Assembly (NCBI GenBank): GCA_019426215.1
Contig: CM033408.1
Location: forward strand, 25,585,953-25,649,952
Source: Buddleja alternifolia
Lineage: Eukaryota > Streptophyta > Magnoliopsida > Lamiales > Scrophulariaceae
Direction: 5' to 3'
Length of the DNA stretch: 64,000 nucleotides
Positions 49,819-60,399 of this stretch are shown one piece after another (the first letter of the stretch is position 1; the number at the start of each line of letters is the position of its first letter). A program made the position numbers and the translations under genes. Under the pieces are notes generated by a model. That model worked only from the letters and a program-made list of their open reading frames with translations, searched no databases and was not told the DNA's origin.

Positions 49819-49947
49819 ATGATGTCTCTAAATAAAGACTTCCTTATCACAGCTTCAGCATTACTATTTTTACTTGCTGTCGTCATCTTTTGTTATTGGA
49901 AATGCTGTCGTGGACCGAAAAAGGAACAAGATGAGGATAAAGCTTAA
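49819..49947 (+). CDS. candidate 42-aa single-pass membrane micropeptide
   Basis: Two adjacent ATGs open a 43-codon frame ending in TAA. The product has a short polar N-terminus (MMSLNKD), a hydrophobic segment of about 20 residues (FLITASALLFLLAVVIFCYW), a Cys/basic junction (KCCRGPKK) and an acidic tail (EQDEDKA). This is the layout of a small type III or tail-anchored membrane protein with its C-terminus in the cytosol, possibly palmitoylated at the juxtamembrane cysteines. A TATA box sits upstream and a relic of a Harbinger-like element follows. I recognise no family. It could be a chance frame: the only evidence is composition, sensible protein architecture and the promoter. Confidence 0.45.
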   Translation: MMSLNKDFLITASALLFLLAVVIFCYWKCCRGPKKEQDEDKA

Positions 49948-49993
49948 GTACATACTAATTACTACATTGTTGATAGTTATGCGTATTATGGCT

Positions 49994-50160
49994 GTGTTTG
50001 TTTCTATGTTAGAGGGTTTTTCTATTGAAATATTTGATGAAAAAATTTATTGGGAGTTGTGTATTTTGGTGAAAATATGTTTGACTTTGTATTTGGTTTT
50101 ATTTATATAAGAGACAAAAGTTACTATAATAGTCAAATCATATATGTTTTTTGCCTGAAA
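49994..50160 (-). repeat. relic of the GGCTATGTTTGG element family
   Basis: GGCTGTGTTTGTTTCTATG, followed by AAAAGTTACTATAATAGTCAAATCATA, matches the interior of the copy at 22653..23055. Only one end is recognisable. Confidence 0.5.
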
Positions 50161-50231
50161 AGTTGTGTTTATAATTAGTTAATGATTGAAAAACATAATA
50201 TAATATTAGAATTAAATGATTGTAATATACA

Positions 50232-50584
50232 TGATTATATATTATATATATATTGTAGTTGATGTTATTAAATATATATAAGTTATGTATATAATAGTGT
50301 ATATATACGTGTAAATTTATAATATTATATAATACGTATGTACATGTGTATGTATATTAAAGTTTTTATTAATATATGAAAGTATTTATGTGTATATGAT
50401 CATCTATGATTATATATATTATATATATATTGTAGTTGATGTTATTAAATATATATAAGTTATGTATATAATAGTGTATATATGCGTGTAAATTTATAAT
50501 ATTATATAATACGTATGTACATGTGTATGTATATTAAAGTTTTTATTAATATATGAAAGTATTTATGTGTATATCATCATCTAT
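50232..50584 (+). repeat. 177-bp tandem duplication, AT-rich
   Basis: Two almost identical 177-bp units. The landmark TGTAGTTGATGTTATTAAAT begins at 50254 and again at 50431. Recent local duplication. Confidence 0.93.
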
Positions 50585-50626
50585 ATTATTTATATAGACG
50601 AATATATATATATATATATATATAAA

Positions 50627-52177
50627 GGGTCAAGATCGAATACACACCCTATATTAGATAAGATATAAGATCCAATTTACACCATTGGATCCATTAAATC
50701 CAACAGTCCAAAAAGGAAGCAAAAAAAGGCTGGAAAATTGATCTCAATTGGATAAGGGGTATAATAATAAAAAGGAAGAAAAAAAGGAAGAAAAAAAGGT
50801 ATAAAATCTCCCTTATTTACGTTATTGAGCAGACACGTATAGAGAGAGAATTTCTGTATGTATAATGCAAGTGTATGTATAATCAGAGCAAGAAACATCA
50901 CAGAAACCCACTTGAACATGGTAGAAGGAGAACCTGGGAGTTTCTCTCTCTGGATCTTCATTTCAAAATCTCTCTATGCAAACAAGCCCCGACTAATTTT
51001 CGGAGATTTAAGGTTTCTTTTCATATGGCCATGTTTGGTATGTCTAATTCAAGCTGAGAAAATTTTATGTTCACTTTATTTGTTGGATTTAAAAAATAAA
51101 ACACTGAGAATCAAGAAAAACACCGAGAGAATGGGTTATAAGATACTGTTATACCATTTTATATAATTGTGTATAAAATTTACAGTGTATAATGGTTTGT
51201 ATTGTAGTGTATAATAATGAATCTAATCTATAATCTGTTATACATATAGTTGTGTATAAAATTCATAGTGTATAATGATTTGTATTGTAATGTATAATGG
51301 TTTGTATTGTAGTGTATAATGGTTTGTATTGTAGTGTATAATAATGAATCTAATCTATAATTTGTTATACCATTCTATATAGTTGTGTATAAAATTCACA
51401 GTGTATAATGGTTTATATTGTAATGTATAATGGTTTGTATTGTAGTGTATAATAATGAATCTAATCTACAATCTGTTATACCATTCTATATAGTTGTGTA
51501 TAAAATTCGCAGTGTGTAATGGTTTGTATTGTAGTGTATAATGGTTTGTATTGTAGTGTATAATGGTTTGTTATTGTAGTGTATAATGGTCCGTTACAGA
51601 GAAATAAAGAGAAACCCATTTGTTCAAATTCACTCTATCTATTACATTAGATCAGTTGCTTAATGATGATTTGCAGACTCATAATTGATAACAGAAGAAG
51701 AATTCAGAAAAAATTGAATTGAAAACAGAAGAAGATGATGAATAGGGATTCGATTTCTGCACATCCTTCGATCTTTACAGCGCCGATCTCGAATTTTGTT
51801 GAAAAACAACCGATTTGATGATGAATTGAACGGGTAAAACGATATCTCGAATCAATTTTGCTGGAAAACAACCGATTTGATGATGAATTGAATGGGTAAA
51901 AAAATATCTCTTATCAATTTTGCTGATATATGTGATTATGAAAAGAATATAATGAAATTGGTTATGGCGCGTGAAATTGGGGATTTGATTTGATACTGTG
52001 TATTAAATTGAATCTGTTAGTTATAATTTAATGACTAAAATGCCCTTTACATAATTAAAACAAATTATTAAATCAGTTAAATGTGTTAAATGTAGACCTT
52101 GGGATCAAATTGAATCAAAGGCCTAGATTTGGTTTTATATCTTATTTAATGGCAAGGGATGTATTTGATCCATATCC
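50627..52177 (+). mobile_element. non-autonomous element sharing its end with the ULP-like transposon at 60,051
   Basis: The left end GGGTCAAGATCGAATACACA and about 80 following bases closely match the left end at 60051. The right end, reversed (GGATATGGATCAAATACATC), is an imperfect terminal inverted repeat of the left. The 1.55-kb interior has GTGTATAATGG-based minisatellites but no long coding frame. Both ends abut TA-rich DNA, so no target duplication is readable. Terminal structure fits a MULE-type element. Confidence 0.7.
51160..51600 (+). repeat. GTGTATAATGGTTTGTATTG minisatellite
   Basis: About 21-bp units of GTGTATAATGGTTTGTATTG are organised into longer blocks that also carry AATAATGAATCTAATCTA and TTGTGTATAAAATTC. 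The same core occurs in intron 1 of the gene at 60400. Confidence 0.9.
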
Positions 52178-52855
52178 TAAACATATATATATGCTTATAT
52201 AACTATGACATAGTATATATCTTTTTAGTCCCTCCAAATCAAAATAATATAGCAATTTTTACTATATGAATGAGTCATTCAGAATGACGCTAAGTTATTT
52301 AACTTACTTTAATTGAAACAATAAATACTTTTGAGTTTTGAACAAATATAATTAAAATATAATCCTAGTAGATTCACCTATTCGAGTTGCTTGATTTGGA
52401 GATTTGATTCCTGGATTTTGGATTAACTTTCCGCCTACCCATATACGTCTAGTTGGGTTGAGTTTTCGCTATAAAATCGTCCAAACCCAACAGTACACAC
52501 CCCTAACTAATAGAAATATAGATGAACAAGACCAATAAAACTTTCTTAAAATTTAAAAAAGAAAAATGAAAATGGGAAAAGAAAGAATTTTGAACAGAAC
52601 TAAAAACTAAATTAAAGAAAGAAAGAAAAAAAGATAAAAGCTAAAAGATAAAAAGAATGCTAGAAGGTCACGTCTGTCCGCATCATGTATAGGAGTGGTT
52701 GTAGGCACCATAAAGTAGACAGAAATAGGAAGCCAAAAACTAACAATATCTTTGGCCAAAAAAAGCATCTTTGGTCAAAAATGCATAAATCAAACCGAAT
52801 CTGGCCAAAACATGTTTGAAAACAAAAAATTGGTATAGAGGAGTTTTCATTTTGT
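52178..52855. other. AT-rich intergenic DNA
   Basis: No gene or clear element is seen. Confidence 0.35.
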
Positions 52856-52873
52856 AAGAAAATCTAGATATAT

Positions 52874-53071
52874 CTACCCAACGGTTGTTAGTCTATTGAT
52901 ATCAGCTTCCGCTTTCATGTTGAAGATTTTGGGTTCAATTCCAGACTGTCACAAGTTGTGAATTTTCTGTCTTTATTTGGAGTTTTATAGGGTTTGTGTG
53001 ACCCATTATTAAAAATATATTAACCCGTTGTCGGATCAGGGTATCCCCCTTCGTCTAGAATTAAAAAAGAA
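52874..53071 (+). mobile_element. tRNA-derived SINE
   Basis: The head CAACGGTTGTTAGTCTATTG (A-box region) and GGGTTCAATTCC (B box, 52931..52942) are tRNA-like; the tail is A-rich. The long duplication AAGAAAATCTAGA(T/C)ATAT flanks it (about 52856..52873 and 53072..53089) with one mismatch. Confidence 0.75.
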
Positions 53072-53474
53072 AAGAAAATCTAGACATATTTGATTAACTC
53101 ATTGATTGAGTAAAATTGGCAAAATGGAATTTATTTTGGATCTTGCGTTATTTCAAATTAAGATATGTGATTATTTTGATGCTCATGTCAAGATATTGAT
53201 GGAAAAAGTTCTTTTAATTTTTGGGCGAATTATCTAATAATAATTAATGAATAATAAAAAACCTGATTTCCTAGAAAAGAAATGTCAATCAAAGTCATTT
53301 CTCAACGAAATTTGAGATTTTCTAGGGCGTATCGTTTCTTTCGGATATTTTTAGAAGGCGTCAAACATATGCAATTTTGATGGAACAAATCTTTAAAATT
53401 TTGAAAAATAGAAATGATTGGCTATCCATTTAGGGAAGTTTCGGTAGAAATGAAAATATAGTTGAAGTATATAA

Positions 53475-53510
<36 letters not shown>

Positions 53511-53514
<4 letters not shown>

Positions 53515-56380
53515 AATTACACTCAGACCCCCTTATTTATGGGGTAGTTACACAAACTCCCTCTCACGTTTTAAAAGTTACAATGACCTCCCTTGGACCC
53601 AGTTTTAGATTACACGGACACCCCCTATCAATTGTTTCAGGCAGAATTTCTATGATGTCATCAAAAAACTTTTGGACTATCTCCATTTTACCCCTGGTCA
53701 AACCTTGACCAAAAGTCCAAACTTTTAACTGAGCAAAATACCCTGAGGGGGTATTTGTAATATATACTAATTTTTCAGGAGGTGCCAATGTAATATTTAC
53801 CGTTGAATTTATTATTTTGATTTACCTTATGTTAATCATTTCAACTAAATGAAACTAACAAATATTAATAATTAATTCTGAAATAAAAAAAATAAAAGCA
53901 TATAACTGGTTTTAGATAGTTAAATGCTTTTACTCCTTAAAAAAAATCAACAATCAATTTGAAAATAAAATAATATAAATATTTAATTATTTTTAACTTT
54001 TCAAATAAATTAATAATAAGTTGTCATAAAAATAAAATTAACAATAAAAAAATTATTATATCAGAAAAGTGAATATTTAACTAACAATCAATTCAAAAAT
54101 AAAAGAATAAAAATATTTAATTATCTTTTACTATTTAAATAAATTAACAATCACTAAAATATTTAATTAATAGTATTTGTTAATAATGAGTAACCATTTA
54201 TATTATTTATTATATTCAGAATATATATTTTAGGTGTATGCCCTCAATGCCAATGAGGAATTAGATTGAGTAGAGCTTTGATAAGTTATTTTGTACAAAC
54301 GATTATATGTTTCTATTTATAGAATAAAGGTTTCGATTGTGTTCATGTAAATCTAATGACATTTAAGTGTGTTGAACAAATAAGTCTTTGAGATTTGAAG
54401 ATAGACTTTCCATCTCTTATGGTTGAGGGGAGGCACTGGAAGAGTCAAGTACTTAATCTCTTAATGATAGTTTGCCAGTTAAGGAATTTTAATTGGCATT
54501 AAAATTCAACTCGTATGACACTTGCTTTGAGAAGGAAGTGTCAGTCGAACAATGATTAGATAGTGGGAGCTGGTGTCATGAATATAGTTAATGAAATTAA
54601 CATACTTGAACTCGACTCGCATTAATCCAATCACATGGGTATTTACTCTTTGAAAGTCAATGATTGAGATTAAGATTACGATAGTATGTATGAACTTTTA
54701 GACTTGAGGAGTTATTTACAATATGCTTGTAGTATTGAATATGTTATCAGAGTAGTTAGACCCGTATCACTTGATAGGTGGAGTCGACCTCAAAGTACGA
54801 TTCACATGATGCATTCGACATTGTAAGATAGCTACTAATATGGGATTCTCCATCTCGATAGTAAATGAGTATGTGACCTGTACGATCATAAGTAATTGAA
54901 ATTACAAAGTCTTTGGCCAAAGCATATAAACTAACTAGTGAAGGTCACTAAGGGTAGTTTGGTAATTCCACATTATTATGATTACTGAGTACAACATCAA
55001 GTTCTATGAGTTTGACATACCATGACTCTTACTTGATCGGGTCACGTCGGTGAAGAGTTTATACGCATATGGTAATCGTAATCAAGCTTCGTGATGACAT
55101 GTTTATCTCGTATTCAATTGGGCTACGATTTGGTTCCACGATGCTGGCTAGATGACAACCTTATCCTTTAGAATCCTCTAATTGCCAATTGAATCGAGCC
55201 TAGAGAGTCGCGCTATGTGAAGAAAAGGAAAGATTTTCTATGCGAAGGGTATTTTGGTAAATTCACATTAGATGTGATCAACTGACAAAATGGATGACTT
55301 GATTTAATTAGAGATATTTAATTGAAATAAATAAAGTAATTAAATAATTTAATTCATAAGTTAAATTAATTGAAAATAAATTTATAAGTTGAATTAAATT
55401 AATTGGATTTAAATAATTAATTAAAAGTCAATTGGATTAGATTTGGATTAAATTAATTACACATGGGTTAAGATGGAACAAAGCCCGGAAGCCCAATCGT
55501 ACAAGGCCTAGCGGCCACCCCCTCTTAGTTGGACTAGGGTTTTTGTTTACTTGGTATAAGTTGTTAGTCAGTGTCAGAATTCTACGCAAGTCAAAATTCT
55601 GAATCTGATATTGAGCCAAAGAAACCTAGAGCAAAAGGAAAAGACAAATTTTCCTCCATCTCTCCATCTAGCCGCCGCCATTGTTGCAGGGAAGAGATCA
55701 GAGCTTTTTTAGAGATTTTTCTTCTACGTAATAATCTAGAAGGCTGCTGCTAATTATTTGAGTTTTGTCGTCGAGAGGTAATTCGATTAGCCTCTTTCGT
55801 AATTTTTCTTATTCCGAAATAATATCATGAAACCCTGGATTTGATTTCTGGAGAGATTCGGATTAAAATTTTTATCCGTTAAGACCGAATCACAACAATA
55901 TATATATATATATATATTATTTAATATTTTTTGCGTTTATTTAATTAAATTATTTCAATAAAATATGAATAACTAAATTTATAAATCATCAACTTACTAA
56001 AATTAATTATAATTGATAAATTATAAAATTAAAGAAATCACCAATTTTATTTTTAAATTCAAAATTCAAAAATAACAATAATCATAAATAAATAGAGATT
56101 TATTTTTCATAAAAATAACAAATAAATTAAAAGCAAATTGCAAAAATATTATATTTCTTCCTGCTTCTTCATCTTCTTTCCCCTCCTACTTCTTCTTCTT
56201 AAGGGTAATTTAGTTTTCACATAAGGTTATAATTTTTATGATTTTTCATCTTTTTTATTCTGAAAAATGGAGGGGCAAAAAGGTCATTTAACCATTTGGG
56301 GTAGGCAAATTTACGGGCAGCTGTATTGAGGGGAGGTCTTTGTAATTACCAAAAAGTGAGGGGGTCTGAGTGTAATTTTC
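53511..56380 (+). mobile_element. 2.9-kb MULE-like element carrying a nested insertion
   Basis: The left end GAAAAATTACACTCAGACCC is mirrored at the right by GAAAATTACACTCAGACCCC. The following 50 bases also pair imperfectly. Both sides are TA-repeat DNA, so the target duplication is not informative. It carries no transposase. A candidate solo LTR fills its middle. Confidence 0.7.
54226..55897 (+). mobile_element. candidate solo LTR
   Basis: About 1.67 kb of non-coding, LTR-like sequence. It begins near TAGGTGTATGCCCTCAATGCC and ends ...CCGAATCACAACA, both familiar from long copia LTRs in plants. ATATA on each side could be a 5-bp duplication but lies in TA-rich DNA, and the first base pair would have to be TA instead of TG. 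No internal retroelement sequence is present, as expected after LTR-LTR recombination. Confidence 0.4.
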
Positions 56381-56395
56381 TCATATATATATATA

Positions 56396-56618
56396 TTATT
56401 TCCTACAGTGTTGATAAGACAAAATTTAGCGAAAGGAACATTCATGTTGGTCGGTTTCCTTGTTATGAATTTATTATGGACTGACAACGACCGGCTTGTT
56501 ATGCTAAATCCATAACAAGCCGGTCGTTGTCAGTCCATAATAAATTCATAACAAGGAAACCGACCAACATGAATGTTCCTTTCGCTAAATTTTGTCTTAT
56601 CAACACTGTAGGAAATAA
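56396..56618. repeat. perfect 108-bp inverted repeat with a 7-base loop
   Basis: Arms 56396..56503 and 56511..56618 are exact reverse complements over 108 bases, separated by CTAAATC. Transcription from either side would give a long perfect hairpin RNA. The right arm is also the first of a series of diverged direct repeats that continue to about 56,830. Confidence 0.96.
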
Positions 56619-56830
56619 GTCCTCAACCATATCGAATTAAACATTACAAGTCGGTCGCTGTGAATGCATATTCCACATTACATTCATAACAAGGAAACCG
56701 ACCAACATAAATGTTCCTTTTGCTAAAGTTTGTCTTATCAACGCTGTAGGGCATAAGTCCTAAATTATATTGGATTAAACATTATAAGTCGGTCCCCACC
56801 AATACATAATACATTTATAAAAATATAAAC
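56607..56830 (+). repeat. 138-bp diverged tandem repeat following the hairpin
   Basis: Units begin TGTAGGAAATAAGTCC at 56607 and TGTAGGGCATAAGTCC at 56745. Each continues with a GGATTAAACATTA(C/T)AAGTCGGTC-like phrase. The first unit overlaps the right hairpin arm. Confidence 0.8.
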
Positions 56831-56869
56831 TCTACGTCCTTAGTAAGATTCGAACTCTTGATAGATAAG

Positions 56870-57083
56870 GTTTTTTTTTTTTTGGTAGAAAAAGTTTAGG
56901 TAGGTTCGGCTCCGGTCCCCTACCAGGGCCAGAGCATACCACAAATAGATTGTCCATTTCAGGGATGTCTACTTGGGAATTTACAGACCACCCACCAACA
57001 CAATCCTGACAGAGGGATTCGAACACACTACCTTTTGAGGGGAAGTGGCCCGACCTTACCAACTAAGCCAGAATGTGTTGGCA
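56870..57083 (-). mobile_element. tRNA-derived SINE
   Basis: On the minus strand the A-box region TGGCTTAGTTGGTAAGG and B-box region GTGTTCGAATCCCTC lie near the start, and a poly(A) tail (the T run from 56871) ends it. A short duplication AGATAAG flanks it at 56863..56869 and 57084..57090. Confidence 0.82.
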
Positions 57084-57160
57084 AGATAAGTGGGAAGCTA
57101 GAGAATCAATTACCCTCTAAACTCTTGATAGTTAAGTGGGAAGCTAGAGAATCAATCACC
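57084..57160 (+). repeat. short direct duplication next to the SINE
   Basis: GTGGGAAGCTAGAGAATCAAT occurs at about 57,090 and again at about 57,136. CTCTTGATAG is also repeated, from before the SINE (about 56,855) to about 57,122, pointing to an earlier local duplication that the SINE entered. Confidence 0.7.
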
Positions 57161-58130
57161 AGCACCGTATAATATTAACATCTTTGACGCTATCTCATTG
57201 AAAACATTATGGCATGGCTTCCTTTAATCCTTGGATTTGTAGAGACTTAGTCGTGCACAATTTGTTTTAAATTGGACACAAATGCTTACATTTGTGTAAA
57301 ATGGCTTGTGCTGCAGAAATGGGTAACAAAACATTCAATTTCAAATTAAAGGGTTATTGGTATAAGCATGTTTTTGTAAACGCTACTGAAACTTATAGTA
57401 CACTAGTAAAGGGAATGTGCGTTGCACTTGATTTATACAAATTTAATAAGACATGCAATTGCATATTTTAAGTAATTGAGTTGAACACAATAAAATGAAA
57501 TTTCCAATTACATTTAATAAATAAATTAAATCAATCTACAATTATAAAAGTAGAATGATAAATAACATAAAATATAAATAAGGTCTAATCTAATTTGAAG
57601 GTCGTATTTGTCCATATATTGTTTGGTCTTGATTGACGTTGCAACTTTCTTTTACTTGGTTTCACAAATTACTCAATGTCTCTTCATCATTACCTGAAAT
57701 TATGTCCTATGTCCTTTATTTATTGTTCACTCGGTTATGTTGTCTTGTTTATATTACCTTCATTAAAATTTGTAGTGTGTTAAATTTTAATCTTTAATGA
57801 ATAAATTTTTCGAAGGGTTCTACTTGTATTTTCCCCCCGACCATTATTTTCTTCTTTATTTTTTCCTCCTTTTTTGGGTTGTAGTCTTTCAATTGTGCCT
57901 GCTATGACACTAAGTTTCCCCTTATTCGTTTCTACTATTCTAATAAACGCATTGACATAGCAAAATATAGTTGTACAATCAAAATATGTAAAATTATAAA
58001 TCTTTAACTGACTGGTTTATGAAGGTGAAACCAAGAAGAAAAGCAAATAGAATAATGACGACGCAAATTTTCGTATTCTTTGTTCAATAAATGCATTTTA
58101 TTTGAGAAATTATATTACTATGAAATGTTG
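57161..58130. other. AT-rich intergenic DNA
   Basis: No gene or clear element is seen. Confidence 0.35.
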
Positions 58131-58145
58131 ATTAAGGATGCACTT

Positions 58146-58338
58146 AACCAAGCCTCTTGGCCCAGTGGTATAAGACTACCATTGGGACAAATTGGGGTCG
58201 ACCTGGTGTGCTCCCAGAATCGATTCCCACCATTGTCAAAATAATGTTTAGCCAGCGGTAGCCACGCACCTCGAGCGGGGATTAGTCGAGGTGCGCGAAA
58301 GCTGGTCCGGACACCCCGTGGGGAAACCAAAAAAAAAA
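58146..58338 (+). mobile_element. tRNA-derived SINE with 15-bp target duplication
   Basis: The A-box TGGCCCAGTGGTATAAG and B-box GAATCGATTCCCACC are clear, and the element ends GGGAAACC plus an A run. The exact duplication ATTAAGGATGCACTT flanks it (58131..58145 and 58339..58353), so insertion was recent. The layout is like the Au-type SINEs common in flowering plants. Confidence 0.9.
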
Positions 58339-58471
58339 ATTAAGGATGCACTTTATTGTATATATCCATGTTTTTGATACTTACTGTACATCACTCCTTC
58401 CTCATTCTCACCATAAACACCGCACACAGGTTGCACTATAAAGTAGTTATTCAACCAGAACCAAATATATT

Positions 58472-59828
58472 GGAGTAAAATCCCTTTTACTTTTACCCCC
58501 TGTGATAGACGACGTTATTCTTCAAAAGTCCTCGTATGATAAAAAAATTGACAACCTTCCCCTCGTACTTTTAAGAAATATATTCACTGCCTCCTTAAAC
58601 ATATTTTGCATTTGAATTTTCTTGTAAAGACGAAAATATCCTTGTGCTTTGAAAATATTTACACTATACTTTTTTATTTTATTTTATAATTATTTTTAAT
58701 TTATTTTTATTCTATTCCCCCCCTCCTTTTTCTCACATTCTTCTTCCCCAAAACCTCCACGTCCAACCTCCTATACACCACCACCACCACCATCACCATC
58801 TTCTTCTCTCCCATCATCGCCGACCTCTACAACAACCAACCTCATAATAAATATATATGTAAAATTTATTATTAAACTTATTATATATATATATATGTAT
58901 ACAATACATGTAGATAGATATACTGTATATTTGTATCCATATATATATATATACAATATTGGTGGCAAACTAGGAAGCGAACAAGTGAAGGAAGACCGGA
59001 CCTCTATCACTTGGTCCCTCAGTTACCGGAGGGTCGGTGGTGGCGGTGGCGGCGACGAATGTGTGTAATTTCGAATCGGAAGGAAAGCCGATCCACCATA
59101 GCCGTCGTCTGTGCCACCATCGTCATTTTGTCGCTGCCCTGCCACTCCCTTTAGCCGCCGTTGCCTACTCCTTTCTCCCCACGGACAGCTCTATGATTCC
59201 CCACCGCCGTCGCCTGGTTTCTATCCACATTCGTTGCTGCCAATCGCCTTCTTTTCCACCCTCGTTTGCCGCCGCTGTGAAGATGCGAGCTTCGAGCAGT
59301 GTGGCGGTGGATATGGAGTGTGGTGGTGGATTTGAGTGCGGCGGCGCGGCCTGGAGGTTGACGGTGGAGGTGCGGGTTTTTAGTGTGGATCTGAAGTGTG
59401 GCGGCGTGGGTCGGAGGTCGACGACCGGTGGCGGCGGCGGCAGGAAACATTGATTTGTGAATTAGGGTTAGGAGGGGAAAGATGAAAGAAAAAAAAGGAA
59501 AAAATTAATGTAAATAAATTAAAAAGAAAAAGAAAATATTAAATATAATATGTTTAATATGGACCGTTGATATCTTTTAGATCTATGGATATAATTAATC
59601 AAATTTAAACAATATATAGGTATTAATCTGGACCGTCGATTTTATCCTATTTGATTCAATGGTTGTTAATCAGGGGTAAAATTGTCCAAAAAAAATCAAA
59701 AAAATTACAATCAGTCGCACTACACAAGACTGAGGCGTGTAGGGGGTTAAATTGTACCTTTATTTTTTTTCATAAGGGGGTGTTCTGTCAATTTCTTTAT
59801 CACAAGGGGGTACAGACGATTTTCCTCA
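58472..59828 (+). mobile_element. possible MULE-like element with a GC-rich interior
   Basis: The left end (GGAGTAAAATCCC ... ACCCCCTGTGATA) and the reversed right end (TGAGGAAAATCG ... ACCCCCTTGTGATA) look related, suggesting long, decayed terminal inverted repeats. The middle (about 59,030-59,455) is far more GC-rich than its surroundings and contains a 138-codon open frame on the plus strand with no recognisable domain. It may be captured host sequence, or just low-complexity GGCGG/CCACC DNA. Confidence 0.35.
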
Positions 59829-60050
59829 AATATATTGTTTCCACAAAACCTCGACTTATAATATCTAGATAATAAGAGAGTGACGCATGAAGAATTATCT
59901 AGCTTAAGAGAGAAAATCAAATGTTGCACTGAGTAACCTGTTAATTCTTAATGCCAGGTTGTCACACCAAATAGAAAATAAATCATACCTTCATTCAAAG
60001 GAATTGCTCACTTTTCTTGAGAAATATTTACGTATATATATATATATATA
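59829..60050. other. short intergenic DNA
   Basis: No feature apart from a TA repeat just before 60051. Confidence 0.35.
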
Positions 60051-60399
60051 GGGTCAAGATCTAATACATACCCTCTCTTAGATAAGATATAAGACCCAAT
60101 ATACACCATTGGATCAATTAAATCCAACGGTCCAAATTATTCACTGTACACGCGGGAAACCCAAATATTAAGCTGTCTGCGGGGTATTTTGGTAATTTAC
60201 ACCCTTTATACCTCAATTCTCTCCTACATTCTCTCCCCCGTCTCCCCTGAAATCTCTCCCAATTTTAAACCTAATAAACATACAGATTCGTCGAAATCTC
60301 TCCCATTTTTAAAACCTGCCAAAATTAAACTCTAATTTTCTATAGCTGGGAACCCTAGTTCTGATACTCTCGCAAACCGATTTCATTTTCATCAAAAAA

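Noticed and set aside
57380..57440. GTGCGTTGCAC motif as a transposon end
   Set aside because: A familiar plant repeat word, but no matching second end or duplication was found nearby.
59037..59453. 138-codon open frame in GC-rich DNA
   Set aside because: No recognisable domain, a Gly/Cys/Arg-rich low-complexity composition, and overlapping open frames on both strands as expected for GC-rich DNA. Kept only as a possible captured segment.
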